Origin: Adiantum capillus-veneris
Lineage: Eukaryota; Streptophyta; Polypodiopsida; Polypodiales; Pteridaceae
Length of the DNA: 64,000 bases
Reading direction: 5' to 3'
Assembly: GCA_014529385.2 (NCBI GenBank)
Contig: CM043960.1
Span: 123,284,543-123,348,542 of the forward strand
Below, one piece after another: positions 18,841 to 32,160 of this stretch. The position numbers were made by a program, and so were the translations under genes. The notes below the pieces were generated by a model that had not been told where the DNA came from, ran no database searches, and worked only from the letters and a program-made list of their open reading frames with translations. Numbering within the stretch: the first letter of the stretch is position 1; every line of letters starts with the position of its first letter.

Positions 18841-20232
18841 GAGATTTCGGAGGTCTTTTGGAGGGCCTTTTGGTAGAGAGAGGAAAATAAGCTCCTCCAA
18901 TGAAAGAAGAGCCTACATTACGTAGAAAAATAGATTGATATTAACAAAAATATAAAAGGTGTCCCTCTCCTCATTTAATAATCTAGTGGTCCTTGAAAAC
19001 GAGCGCTCTCTTTTATTTAATGCGAGCACCTTTTTCAGAAGGTAGATGCGGTGCATTTGATACGGGATACGTCATCACTAGAACTCAAAAAGTCACAAAA
19101 CTATCAAGTGGTGGAAGATTTTGAAACTTTTGATACTGCCAATGCGTCCGGAACACACATATCTCCTAGAAATGAATGTCCAATTGCCTCGCTTAGACAT
19201 CCAAAGAGGCCAAAAATGTCAAACACCCCTAAAAGAACATTTTACTAACGGCGCGCGAGGGGGCATTTCAAAATTTTGGAATGCCTCCTCGCGCGCCGTT
19301 AGTAAAAAGGCCCTTTTTCCCTCTTTTTAGGGAGCTTTTTTTATAGGAAAATGTCCAAAAACCTCTAAAAAGGGGCTTTTTGGAAAGATAAGTTTCCAAA
19401 AATCACTAAAAAGAGCTTTGTACTAACGGCGCGCGAGGGGGCATTCCAAAATTTTGGAATGCCTCCTCGCGCGCCGTTAGTAAAAAGGCCCTTTTTTCCT
19501 CTTTTTAGGGAGCTTTTTGAGAGGAAAATGTCCAAAAACCTCTAAAAAGGGGCTTTTTGGAAAGATAAGTGTCCAAAAATCACTAAAAAAATCTTTGTAC
19601 TAACGGCGCGCGAGGGGCATTCCAAAATTTTGGAATGCCTCCTCGCGCGCCGTTAGTAAAAAGGCCCTTTTTTCTTTTTTTTAGGGAGCTTTTTGAGAGG
19701 AAAATGTCCAAAACCTCTAAAAAGGGGCTTTTTGGAAAGATAAGTGTCCAAAAACCCCCAAAAATGGGCTTTGTACTAACGGCGCGCAGAGGGGCATTCT
19801 AAAATTTTAGAATGCCTCCTCGCGCACCATTAGTAAAAAGCCCATTTTTGGGGGTTTTTTGACATTTTTTGCCTCTCCGGATGTCGGAATGAGACAAGTA
19901 GACATTCGTTTTTAAGGTATTTTGGCGTTCCGGATGCATTGGTGGTGTCAAAATCCTCAAAATCTATCACTATTTTATAGTTTGTGACTTTTCAACTTTC
20001 AGTGATGACGTAAGCTGCATTGAATGCGCCGCACCTGCCTCCTGAAAAAGACGCTCGCATCAAATAAAAAAGTGACCGTTTTCAAGGACGATTGGGAATA
20101 TAAATCTACTTTTCAGAGTGTCTGGTTGTCCTTTTGGACGTACTCACAAGGTGCAAGTGCATTTTAAAAAAAGTTTCTAGAGAGAGAAATACAATTTCTT
20201 ACAAGGCCCTCCAAATGACCTCCGAAATTTTC
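18841..20232. mobile_element. Foldback (MULE-like) element with long inverted arms
   Basis: The left end GAGATTTCGGAGGTC (18841) is mirrored by a right end that reads GAAAATTTCGGAGGTC on the other strand (20232). The inverted similarity runs far inward: sequences around 19020-19230 pair with 19860-20060. The flanks TAATGCATTAG (18830-18840) and TAATGCCTTGG (20233-20243) agree at 9 of 11 bases, like a decayed 9-11 bp target duplication as in Mutator-like elements. No transposase is encoded; the small open frames are incidental. The superfamily call is inference from TSD length and long TIRs. Confidence 0.7.
19230..19865. repeat. Tandem array of four long GC-rich hairpins
   Basis: Palindromes with about 30-bp arms lie at 19241-19306, 19421-19482, 19598-19658 and 19774-19835, with a step of about 176-180 bp. 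Each reads TACTAACGGCGCGCGAGG, then GCATTCCAAAATTTTGGAATGC in the middle, then the complement out to CGCGCCGTTAGTA. In unit 4 the centre has changed to GCATTCTAAAATTTTAGAATGC, a paired change that keeps the stem. Flanking A-rich and CCC/GGG stretches extend the stems further. Confidence 0.9.
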
Positions 20233-20609
20233 TAATGCCTTGGGAGATGTAAAAGCTCAAATCCGGCTTAGCTCTATCAAGACACTTTGAGTGAGATATA
20301 TGAAGTTCGTCTTGATCATATCCAAGATCATCATTGGCAACTCAAGTTAGAAACAATGTGTAACTATAAGGGCACACAATTTTAAGCAGAGGGAGGTAGG
20401 TGCAATTCTAATGCAGTCATGATTGGGCATGACACTGCAACATCCATCAGATTGTGGAGCTAAGAAGTTTAGGAATTCTGCTACGTTAAGCAGAGCTACT
20501 CTATAGAAGGCCCTTCTTCTTTTACAAAGAATAGTATTAGTTTTGGGATTTACTCTGCATGCGAGTTAGAGAAGACAAGACTATCATATTTTTGTACATT
20601 CTCGCTCGA
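20233..20609. other. Non-coding spacer
   Basis: No open frame, repeat or regulatory signal could be supported here. Confidence 0.5.
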
Positions 20610-22520
20610 TGTAAGCAAGCTATCACCAATTTGGTTAATTTTTTTAATGTCATACCAGGCTTTTTTCAACCTCTTCCATGAGATTGATTGAGCAAATTGC
20701 TAGCTCCTTCTCATTTCTGATTAAGTGAAAATTTTAGATATTGTTCCTTACCAATTTCTTGCTTGGTTTGCTTAGATAATAGGGAGAGTTTTGCTCTATT
20801 TGATAAAATAGTGTTCATGTAAAGGACATCCTAGTATAACCATTGAGGCAAAATGAAATGGTAAATTACCTAATGCTAGGATTACTACCTTGATTTATCA
20901 TTTGTTGAGATACTGATGTATTACTAGCTTAAATATTATAGCACTTGAATCTCTCTATTGGTTACAAATCTGCTAAATGACGACTATATGATTGCTGTGG
21001 AAAATGAGGTATTTTTTCCAAAAACTTCTATGAATGGTAAGATTAGTGGGGATGATTGAGCAATTTTATCTCCCTCCCTTTGCTCACTTGCTAAATCGGT
21101 TATATATATTTCTCCTAATCCTACTTTCCATTTGACAAAGTTTCCAGCTTATTTAATTACTTTATGTAAATTTTTGAGTTATTCTGATATCCGCTGCATT
21201 CTGACGATTTGGAAGACTTTTAGATGAAGGTACTTATGCGGATCTATCCTTATTGTAAAATACTTTCGGGCATGGAAATATTGTACCCTATGGTATGCTT
21301 ACTCCTTTGCACACATGTTTTTTCAAAAAACTTGTTGGTATATTTGGTTTAATTTAACACACAATTTTTATTGACAATTCGAAACTTTTATCTTCAACTA
21401 ATCTAATTTAGCCAAATATAGGGGCATCTTTTTATAAAGTGATGATGGGAATTAGATGTTACCTACTAGCTGGTGGCATACAGTTTTATTGTCTCCTTGG
21501 TTCCTAAATTAAAACCCTATAGGGGATGTCGTCCATCTACTAGCTCATGATGCCTATTTGATTTGATTTTATTAGGCTTTCCTAACTTAATTTTTTTTTA
21601 TAGACTTAAAATACTCGCCACTTTTTTCCGTTTAGGATAATGAGGAGTACTAGCCACTAACTAGCTTGGAATACCTGGCTGATTTGGGGTTGTTAGGCTT
21701 TCCTACTTAGTAATGTTTTGATGCTAGACATGTTAAATGGTTCCCTTTTTACCTTTTAGGTTATGAAGGGGGCATTTTCACTTCAAATCTAGCTTACCAC
21801 GGGCGTTTTCTTTGATGACTATTGGTTCGTAACTTGCATAATCCCTGGTTGATAACACCTTTTACTTCCTAGCTTGTACTAATGATTTTTACTGGGAATG
21901 ATTTGACATTTATAACTCCTAAACTTTATTTCTTAAAAACTATTCAATGGTATTGCATGGATAGGGATTAAATCATTTTTTGATTAAGAAGTGATTAAAC
22001 CATAGATTTTTTGACTTGAAGTGATTAAAGCAGTTTTTGACCTTGGATTTCATTAGAAACAAGAACATCTTAAAGACTGAAGTGGTTTGACAAAAAGGGT
22101 TCATGGGATAGAAATGGGTAAAACACTTGGATCAAAAGGGGTGATGGCCTCCTGATGAAACTAAATTAAATAATATGTATAATTTCTTTTTAAAAATGGG
22201 GTAACTACTTACTTTTACTACCTATTATAAAAAATCCTACTTGGATCAGCAGGGGTGATGGTCTTCTAATCACAAGCCTAAAATGAATTTTAAAAATAAA
22301 ACACACATTTTACACTTGATAAGAAGGGATTATGGCCTCTTGATCTCACTGTGACAGCCTCGTAACATTTTCCAAGAATGGATACTTGCTGGTATTTAAC
22401 ACTATATGGATGGTAGGTATAAGTTAAGAAGGTTTTAAGTAGGACATGGATAACAATTGATTAACACATGTTATACGTATTCAAGGCTAACAAATCTGTT
22501 TTCTTGTTTATATGGATGCA
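20610..22520 (+). repeat. 1.9-kb direct repeat, copy 1
   Basis: Non-coding sequence that recurs in the same orientation at 24445-26358. It begins TGTAAGCAAGCTATCACC and ends TATGGATGCA. Internally it carries two similar blocks (GGCTTTCCTAACTTAA and GGCTTTCCTACTTAG). Copy length 1911 bp against 1914 bp for the partner, with numerous substitutions and short indels. Confidence 0.85.
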
Positions 22521-23069
22521 AGTAAGGGTTGTTTTTTCTATAGGCTTGGTTAACCCATTGCTACTAATTCCTTGTTAGGTTGACAGGTTAGGTGGTATTT
22601 CCTTGTCTACAGATTTAATTCCTGCTCATAGCTATTACAGACTTTGACTCCACTAGTTTCATGTTGCAGTTTTATCCAAAATTACTTACCCTTATTATTT
22701 TCATTCTTATGATTTAAAAAACATTTTACTTGTTAACGGACTACTCTTGGCTAGACGTTTCATCTGAGGAATATCCATTGAAAATGGTAAAATCATGGAA
22801 AACTTCTACGGCTAATTATGAACGGAGTCCATACTATTTTTGAATGGCTAACAAAGCCTTAAAACTCTAACTGGAGTATAATCCTCTTTGTTAACATTCT
22901 CACTTATTGCTGTAATAAGACTCAAGGAATTTTTGATAGGATACAAGTCTTTTACTTCAAACATGACTATTCTACTCTTATCAACTTGATGAGTTAGTGT
23001 GCCCATACTCAATGGGCCTACTACCGAATCATTGAGTATGGTGCCTAGGTTAGGGTGGGCGTGCGCGTG

Positions 23070-23111
<42 letters not shown>

Positions 23112-23895
23112 GTCACTCCATCTGGGTATGAGTGTTTCACCCAGCTATACACACTTACACCTGAGCTACTAAGATAGATAATGATTATTTTGTCTTATGG
23201 GGGGCTACCTTATGCGTGTATCTTGGAGGAATTTGGTGGAAGCATAATGAAGCTGATGTATATACAGTTTCTTCTCCCTTGGGTCTTATCTCTTGGCATA
23301 ATTGGATGGCTTAGATATATATGTGTATTAGGGGATAAATGTTACTTTTTTTGGAGTATACATATACATGTATCTTTTAGAAATATACCTTACTGATCTC
23401 ATAATCCTTCGGTAGGATATTGCGGCTTAAGTGTGGCCTATCCTTTACATACCTAGAAACCCTTGTGTTCAAACCTTCCACTTAAATCTTAAAATTTGTG
23501 GGTCTCCTATGGGCCAAACCCTTTTTTGGCTTATAGCTCTTTGGTTTTCATGCATCTAGTGGAATGCACCCCTAAGCACTCTTGTATTAAGATGCTACTC
23601 TACAATTCGTGTGAATACTCCCCTAAAACACTTACGTTCAATGGGTATAATTACCCTAGCGTAGATTGGTACAACCCCTTTGAGGAATCCCCCCCCCCCC
23701 CCCCCCCCCCCTTCCCAAGCATGATGGGTTGCACCATAATGGCTTTCTCTCAACGCTTTGCAGGGTGATCCTTGTGTTGTCGTTAAGCATCTGTTTAGGT
23801 AGTGCATTAAAGCCAACCTCGGTTCTCCTCCCTTGCATGAAGTGAATGTGGATCTGTAGTTCACCATCCCTATCTATTGCTCTACAACACCACCT

Positions 23896-23984
<89 letters not shown>

Positions 23985-24444
23985 CTCATGTTCACCTTGA
24001 CCATAGATGCAGGCTCGAGTAGTGATGGTTTGGCACCACTTGATCATCTTGATTTTGTGCGGACTCTTTGAGTAGAACCTACAAGCATCTCCATCCATAT
24101 TCAATTGATGGAATTCCTATAGAAAGGTGAGAATGGCTTATTCCCCTCACTTAGACTTGCTTTACAGATGTGTGTGTGTGTGTGTGTGTGTGTGTCTCAT
24201 GAAAAGATAGAGTAAGCATTGTGTTTTCTGGCCGACTTTATTGTTACACCTCTAGTCTTGGTGGGTTGTCGGTGTGCACTGCATCCTACACTTAAAAATT
24301 ACACCACGGTGATAACTGAGCAATGCTCTTCTTCTCATGTTGGTGCCATATGCAACTGATTTATTTCAATAGATAAAAGCTTTTTGAACTTTGAAATTTT
24401 TTTTTTATTATTAATGGTTTTTCTAAATACTTTACTTTCCTTGG
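22521..24444. other. Non-coding spacer with microsatellites between the direct repeats
   Basis: No gene supported. It holds (CA)n at 23072-23108, a poly-C run at about 23688-23711, a compound (CT)n(AT)n(GT)n tract at 23897-23984 and (GT)n at 24170-24195. The small open frames across these tracts are compositional. Confidence 0.7.
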
Positions 24445-26358
24445 TGTAAGTAGGCTGTCACCAATTTGGTTCAATTTGTCTTTATGTCATAAGAGGCTTT
24501 TTTCAAACTCTTCGATGAGATTGATTGAGCAAATTGTCAGATCCTTCTCATTTTTTATTAAGTGAAAAATTTAGATATTGTTCCTCACCAATTGCTTGCT
24601 TGGTTTGCTTCGATAATAGGGAGAGTTTTGCTCTATTTGATGAAATATTGTGCATGTAATAGACATCTCGATATAATGATTGAGGCATAATGAAATGGTA
24701 GCACTTAAACTACCTAGTGATAGGATTGCTACCTTGATTTATTCAATTGCTAAGATACTGATGCATTACTAGCTTAAATGTTATAGCACTTGAATCTCTC
24801 TATTGGTTACAAATCTACTAAATGACGACTATATAATTGCTTTGGAAAACCAATATTTTTTCAAAAACTTCTATGAAAGTTAAGGATACTGGGGATGATT
24901 GAGCAATATTAGCTCCCTCCCTTTGCTCATTTGCTAATTTGGTTATCTATATTGCTCTTGGTCCTACTTTCCATTTGACAAAGTTGCCAGCTTATTTAAT
25001 TACTTTCATTAATTTTCTAAGTTATTTGATATCCCCCCGCATTATGGCGGTTAAGAGAACTTTTACATGAAAACACTTGTGTGGATCTATCCTTGTTGTA
25101 AAATGATTTTGGGTGTGGAAATAGTATACCCTATAGTAGGCTTACTCCTTCGCAAATGTTTTTTCAAAAACCTATTGATATATTCGATTTAAATTGACAG
25201 TAGTTTTTACTAACAATTTGAAACTTTTATCTTCAACTAAGCTAACCTAGCCAAATATAGGGTCATCTTTTTCATAATGTGATGATGGGCATTAGATGTT
25301 ACCTACTAGCTGGTGGCATAAAGTTTTATTGTCTCTTTGGTTCCTAAAAAAAACCCTATAGGGGATGTCGGGCTCAAAATGCCTATTTGATTTGATTCTA
25401 TTAGGATTTCCTAACTTAAGTTTTGTTGATAGAATTAAAATACTAGCCACTTTTTCCTTTTAGGATTATGAGGAGTACTAGCCACTTACTGGCTCAGAAT
25501 ACCTGACTGATTTGGGGTTGTTAGGCTTTCCTACTCGGTAATGTTTTGATGCTAGACCTGTTAAATTGTTCGCTTTTTCCCTTTTAGGTTATAAAGGGGG
25601 AAATTTCACCTCAAACCTAGCTTTCCACTGGCATTTTCTTTGATGACTATTGGTTCAATTGCCTAATGCCTCGTTGATAACACCTTCTTTTCCTAGCTTG
25701 TAGTGATTATTATTACTAGGAATAATTTAACATTTGTAACCCCTAAACACTATTTCTTAAAACTAGTTAGTGGTATTGCATGGATAGGGATTAAACCATT
25801 TTTTGACTACGAAGTGATTAAAGCATAGATTTTTTTGACTTGAAGTGAATAAACCATTTTTTGACCTTGGATTTCATTAGAAACAAGAACATCTTAAAGA
25901 ATGAAGTGGTTTGACAAAAAGGCTTCATGGAATAGAAATGGGTAAAAACAATTGGATTAGAAGGGGTGATGGAATTTATGATCAGACCTTAAATTAACTA
26001 ATATGTATAATTTCTTTTTTAAAAATGGGGTAACTACTTATTTTTACTACCTACTGTGATAAAAAATCACACGGATCAGAAGGGGTGACGGCCTTGTAAT
26101 CACAATCCTCAAATGAATTTTAAAATAAAAAACACACTTTACACTTGATTAGGAGAGGTTATGGCCTCCTGATCTCACCGTGACAGCCTTGTAATATTTT
26201 TTCTAAGAATGGATACTTACTGGTATTTAAACTACATGGATGGTAGGTATAAGTTAAAAAGGTTTTAAGTAGGACATAGATAACAACTAATAGGTTTGTT
26301 GACACCTATAATATGTATTCAAGTCTAAAAAATGTATTGTCTTTTTTATCTGGATGCT
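24445..26358 (+). repeat. 1.9-kb direct repeat, copy 2
   Basis: Partner of 20610-22520, beginning TGTAAGTAGGCTGTCACC and ending CTGGATGCT. Colinear over its length with visible divergence. The pair with a 1.9-kb spacer could be a segmental duplication or an old LTR pair. No PBS, polypurine tract or matching target duplication was found. Confidence 0.85.
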
Positions 26359-26901
26359 ATGAGGACTCTATCTTTACTTAGGATCTATTTGTCTTTGCTG
26401 TTGTCCGTCATTGTCAAACTTGGCCTCTGTCACTTTAGTATCAGTTGTTCTTAACTATTATATGTACAAATCACTAGAATGATACCTCATTCTCACCATG
26501 ATGTACAAAAATGACTCAAAGACTGAGTCATTTTTGTGATAATCCTAGTCCTTTGTCTAAGGTCGGCTGTATTTTGAAATGATATGTTCTTTTGTGTATA
26601 AGTATTAGTTTAAAACCATCAACACACACCGATGGAAGCGTCAAAATTATTTTATGATTTAATCAACTTCTTTTATGGGAGAAGCGCCATAATGAAGTCA
26701 ACTTGATACAATCACGCCCACATACAAGGTAGATGGGTTAAGTTGTGGCTTATGTTTTTATTACTCATCTATGAAAAAGCAACATACCAATAAAATGTTG
26801 TATGCCTATAAGATAAGTTGCAAGACAAGCATAGGATGCACAACAACATACACAAAGGGTATATACTATAGTAACTTAAGGAATGCTCCTCAACCCTACA
26901 T

Positions 26902-26977
<76 letters not shown>

Positions 26978-29170
26978 CTTCTATTTTCTATCTCTCTGGA
27001 GGGGAATAATGAAGACCTTCCAAGTAGGTTTTTAATACATGTTTTGACTATGCGTAGTCATGAGCCAGGCTGCTCTGACTCTCAGAAGGAAAGTAGAAAT
27101 GATGCCACACAAATTAGTATTCATCAGTAAAATTTCAATGGGCTACAAGCCAAATGTTTTCATTCCATGGGTAATTGTTCTCACGTTCACACAAATTCCC
27201 CAATGGAGTACCCATTGACGTTAATGGACAAGAAAGAATCTTGTCTTTAATGATATTTTGGGTGTCACTTTAGCACTACATGTTTTTAGCAAGAACATTG
27301 AGTTGAGCTTTTGATGATCTTAAACTCGTATCGACTTATCGATACCATGATGTATAGCTGTAGCCAGTATCTGAGGTAGCAAGACTGTCCACAAGAACTA
27401 GGAATCCTACTTGAGTGGATTCCTTGCTTCTTCTATAGCGCTTGGAGTGTTTTGGGATAGGACCCAACTTTTGATTACTACATCACTCAATAAGCGTTGA
27501 TGGTCAATTTTGGAGACCTTCACAGTTTCCTTTTCACGAAAAGACGCTTTATATGCCAAAGCGTAGTGAGTACTTGTTCTTTTGAGACTCTCACCAAGGG
27601 AGTTAGATTGGCAAGATATATCAAGGTGTTCAGATTGCCAAGGCAACACCCAGGGTTAGCAGTCTAAATTTATTTATCTTCACACTGATCTTTATTTTCA
27701 ATGATTAGCAGGTCAAAAGAATTTGGATAATGTATCCTTACATGTTGAAATATGCACTCGACCTTCGAGTAAGTATAAGGTATTTTTCACCTCATCGTAA
27801 GTATATGTTTTTGGTTAAGTTTTACTTTTGCATAAGTTTGCTTACAATTTGCAAGAGGGATCCATAAGCTAACCACACCGAGGGTTAACAGTTTAAATTT
27901 AATTATCTTTAGTAATCTTTATTTTTAACATGATTAGTAGGTCAAAAGAATTTGGATAATGTATCCTTACATGTTGAAATATGCACTTGACCTTCAAGTA
28001 AGTATAAGGTATTTTTCACCTCATCATAAGTATATGTTTTTGGTTAAGTTTTACTTTTTCATAAGTCTGCTTACAATTTTACAAGAGGGATGCATAAGCT
28101 AGAAGGATCTTACATGACAAGGTCATGTAAGAGCATTGTATTTTTGGAAAGTAGTGTTTTAGGAACCACTTTGGAAACTGTCACTTTCTCTCTTTGTTGT
28201 TCATTAGGATACCATCACAATTTTGTTCCCTATGCAACATTTACCGACCTACATGGTAGGGTTTATTTGGCACATGTTATTAGTCACATAGTGTGCAACA
28301 TGGTATCAAAACTTATGGAGTTTGGTTTAGCCAGAGTGGAGTAAAGTATATGATGGTCCCTCTTGCTCATGTTGCTAACTGTTTGCAATTACCTCCACAC
28401 ACAAGTACATCTCGTACTTACTAGATGTCCCTTTTTCTGACATTGTTTTCTGAGATGTATTCCACGTGGAGAACACGACTCTCTGGGACTAACACTAACA
28501 CTTATTTATTAATAATGTGTCATGACAGAGTCCCTAGGTGCTAGTCATATCTGTTTGTTAGACCATTTTGAGAAAACAGTATGTACTAGGAGATTCTATT
28601 TTTGTCGCAAGGTTTTCACGTATGTACCCTCGAAAGTCTTGTCATGAAAATGCAGGATTGAATAAGTTTGTGTTGAAGGGTGAAAGCATGAATAGGTGGA
28701 ATGATATTTAAGCTATTAGATAGCATATCACAAAAACAATCTTGTGGAAAAAAGAATACAAACTAAATAAAATCTATACGTGATTGCACTTCTACATTTT
28801 ATTCTTTAAGAGCTATCCATTGACATATATCATGATAGAAATTTTATGTGAATTCATGTCTAATTGTAGGCCAAAGTTTTTGATAGTAGGTGTCCATGGA
28901 CATAGCTATTTGAGCCACCATTCCATGCTTTCACCCTGAATATAGGCACGCTAGGTTCTATGTGCCCTAGTGTTTAACAGAGGTTTGTTTGGAACGACAT
29001 GAAAATTCATGCACATGATAGCTTATAAAGAAATATTGCACCACATTTTGGAAAGTAATTACGAACCCACGTTTACCAGTCGTTTTTTGGACTGTTTTTA
29101 AACAGTTGGGGGGATACAACAATACATATCACCACTTGTCTAGAGACGGATGGGTAGGTAAATATTAATC
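26359..29170. other. Non-coding region with a (CT)n tract and a 229-bp tandem duplication
   Basis: No supported gene. A perfect inverted repeat (ACAAAAATGACTCA and its complement) is at 26505-26537, (CT)n at about 26902-26972, and a 229-bp tandem duplication between about 27650 and 28098 (anchor GGTCAAAAGAATTTGG at 27711 and 27940). TGGTATCAAAAC at about 28305 resembles a mutated initiator-Met primer site after a CA, but no LTR pair supports it. Confidence 0.5.
27650..28098 (+). repeat. 229-bp tandem duplication
   Basis: The block containing GGATAATGTATCCTTACATG and AAGTATAAGGTATTTTTCAC occurs twice, 229 bp apart, with about 5% differences by eye. It is non-coding. Confidence 0.85.
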
Positions 29171-29179
29171 TACTGCTAC

Positions 29180-29545
29180 AAGATATGCTAAGAGCATACA
29201 TTAGCAAGAACCCGGGGGGGGGGGCGGGGGGGGGGGGGGGTCACTATGTCTAAATTGTGTATATCACGTGCATTCGAGGACTATTTTTAAAACTCCTTAT
29301 CTATGAATTTTTGACAAATAAAATACACCCTTTTTCTATTCCATCTGTATTTTTGTTTCAATTCTATTTTATGCTACCCTTTTGTATGTGAAAATGTGAA
29401 AAAAAAAGTTTAATAACCCCTTTTGCTGCACTCACGTGATAGTCACATTATTATTAAGTGACACCCCCCCCCCCCCCCCCCCCCCCCCCCCGAGAGCGAG
29501 AAGCACTAAAGGATATGCTAAGAGCATACATTAGCGAGAAGTGAC
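29180..29545. repeat. Direct repeat flanking opposed poly-G and poly-C tracts
   Basis: ATATGCTAAGAGCATACATT occurs near 29184 and again near 29514. Between the copies a G run (about 29214-29240, one C inside) and a C run (about 29463-29491) face each other across about 220 bp. The tracts are complementary and could pair or form quadruplex/i-motif structures. They are also the kind of sequence where assemblies are least reliable. Confidence 0.75.
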
Positions 29546-29890
29546 ATAACTGGAACAATTACCTTTCTAGTTTGGAGTTTGTTTCTTATGATGTAAAGCA
29601 TGTTGCGATTAGTTTTAGTCCTTGCATGTCAGGTTGTCAACCTTGATCATCAATTTTGATGAGGTTTCTCACTGGCGAGAAACGATAGCAAGCCAAGGAC
29701 TTGGTCGATGCTGCTAAACTAGGTTAGTAGGCCACTTTCATGAAAAGTTTAAAAGTGATATTCTTGCATATTCCGATATCTTCAAAAAGTCTAAAACCTG
29801 ATCGTTCATGTAGACACCTCTTAGTTGTGGTAACTCATTTAAAGTACTCAAGTGAGTTATAAATTGGGTCTATACACTATCATATTCATC
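29546..29890. other. Non-coding spacer
   Basis: No supported gene or repeat. Confidence 0.4.
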
Positions 29891-30130
29891 TGATTTTGGA
29901 TATAAGCAATTGCAAAGGGACAACAATGTGAAGATCAAGATGTTTTCTCTTAGTTTCATTGAACCTCCTACTGCAACATGTATCGGTAGTTGGATCCAAG
30001 AGAGGTATCACCATGGAAAACATTAGTGTTCTTATAAGATATCTCCACTTTTGTTTTCGAGGACAAAAATCTTTCTCCAAGGGGGGAGTAGTGTCAGGAC
30101 AGAAGTACGGCTAGGAGCCAAGGGAAAGGA
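29890..30130 (+). mobile_element. Possible LTR-retroelement remnant: polypurine tract and LTR start
   Basis: A purine run AAGGGGGGAG (about 30077-30086) is followed by TAGTGTCAGGACAG. This is the arrangement seen where a gypsy polyprotein ends, a polypurine tract follows and an LTR starts TGTC. No protein domain is readable upstream, and no second LTR copy was found. Tentative. Confidence 0.3.
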
Positions 30131-31004
30131 CATATGGTAAAGGGATCCTACTTGCAATAGCCAAGGGCTATAAGTAGGGAGGAGATCAGAATGCCTATCC
30201 ACCCCGTGGTCTTACAGATATAGTGATTGGTGAACCTTATACATCTGTTTGAAGCTAGTCCTTATCCATAGGTAAGATATGCACATTATGACAATTGTAA
30301 TGTTTAGCATTTTACATGCTATTGATTGTTAGGTATTACAAAATTTATTGGCATATATCTATGGAAAAATGCTAAGCTACAAATCCACGATAGGTGGCAT
30401 AAATTTCTTATAAAATCTAAAGGCCATATTTTTCTAGATGTGTGCCAAATTTTCTTGAAAGGATAGGAGAAACTACCATGGTAATAGGCATGGTTTAGTC
30501 TAAACCAATTTTGACATTGATCTTATCATAGTAGCACGCTGTTTGCTAGTGGAAAGGCATTTGAGGACAAAACAAATTTAATATGGTAGGAGAAAACACC
30601 ATGAACTAGACACCTTTGGTGGTGCAAGGTATCTAAATCACACATCTAAGTACACTATCCATGCAAGAATCTTCAGACTATCTAAATAATTTATATGTGT
30701 ATTCATAGTAGTGCAAGATCTTCAATAAATATCTCTATGCATAATATGGACAACAGAAATTTTTAGGTCACTTTTCCCATGGTGGTTTTGATGAGGAGTT
30801 TCATATTTTATTTTCATTATTTCAGTGACCATGCCCAATTCCATAGGTACTCAAATAATGGACAAATATTTTTAAAAAAATATATATATTGTAAGATCGC
30901 ACTTTTGAAAAAAATGTATTAAGTTGATCAAATATATTTTGATTGAAATTTTACTTTAATCAAGAATATTTCACTCGAAAACACTACAACAGGCAATGCA
31001 CTTG

Positions 31005-31084
<80 letters not shown>

Positions 31085-32160
31085 ATCTGGAGATCAAAAT
31101 TGAGCTCATCAAATTATATAAGTAAACCACGTGGAAAACGGTGCATTCTAGCTAACAAGTTATGACAAACTATCTCAAACATGACAATTAGCACTAGTCC
31201 TGTAATTGGACACTCAAGTATTCTAAGACACTAAGTGTTTTCTACCAAGTTTTGGCAATTTATTTGTCAAGCTAGAAAGAAGTTTTCTACACTTGGCTTC
31301 TACCATAGGTTGGTTATTAGGGAAAGAAAACATTGGATTTTTCTTCATGTTATAATACAAGTCCTATGGAGAGAATTATAGTGAGTTTTAAGTCATAAAT
31401 TTCAATAAAAATCAAGCTGTTTTATTGAAAAAGTCATGAAATTCCGATATCTTTTCGTAGAGATGACCTTTTTAGTGTTTGTAAAAGCCAACTGTTAGTA
31501 CTAAGTGTGACAAAACAATAGAATTCCCTTCAAGGACTAGTTTCCAAGTCACTTGCAAGCCTATAGACATAATTGTATACTTGAGCATGTGCTAATGAAG
31601 AGCATAATTTTGGCCTTCCAAAGGTTCTCTCATAGAATTAGGGCTATTTTAGTGCTATTTGACAACTATGTCAAATGACTTTATATGTTGACACCAAGAA
31701 ACTATGCAATTTTTTGGCTCCCTAACTCTATTAAATCTCGTTGCTTTAACTCTATCTTGAATGTTTTATTGTGCAAAAGCTCTTGAAAATCATGCGTTTT
31801 CCACAATAACATTGAAACCAAGGTTTTAGGTGCTCCAATTGAGTTCCTACCAAGAACTTTGACACATTTAGTTGACCTACGTAGAAAGTTTGAAGATATT
31901 TGGGGTTTTGGATGCTTATGTCTCAAGAATTAAAATATCAAATTTTTCTTATGCGCAGTTCTTAATATTTGAAATGATCAAATAATTGCTCCTTACCAAA
32001 ACACTTCTAGAAACTTGTCACCTTGAATCCTCAATGGAGAGGGTAAGCAATGTACCACTTTCTAAAACTCACAAATACATCTCGGGACATACTGGGTCTA
32101 TTCTCCTCTTCATTAATTAATTAATGTTGAAGATTTTGTTGACCCTAACACCCTAATCCA
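30131..32160. other. AT-rich non-coding region with a compound microsatellite
   Basis: No supported gene. (CT)n at about 31011-31043 passes directly into (CA)n at 31044-31082. CACTACAACAGG at 30982 resembles a CACTA terminus but has no partner or target duplication in view. Confidence 0.5.

Noticed and set aside
20610-26358. Direct repeats as a proven LTR pair
   Set aside because: No primer site, polypurine tract or target duplication found; kept only as a repeat.
28305-28316. TGGTATCAAAAC as a retroelement primer site
   Set aside because: Only the first eight bases match the initiator-Met site and no LTR pair flanks it.
30982-30993. CACTACAACAGG as a CACTA terminus
   Set aside because: No subterminal repeats, partner end or target duplication; chance occurrence is plausible.
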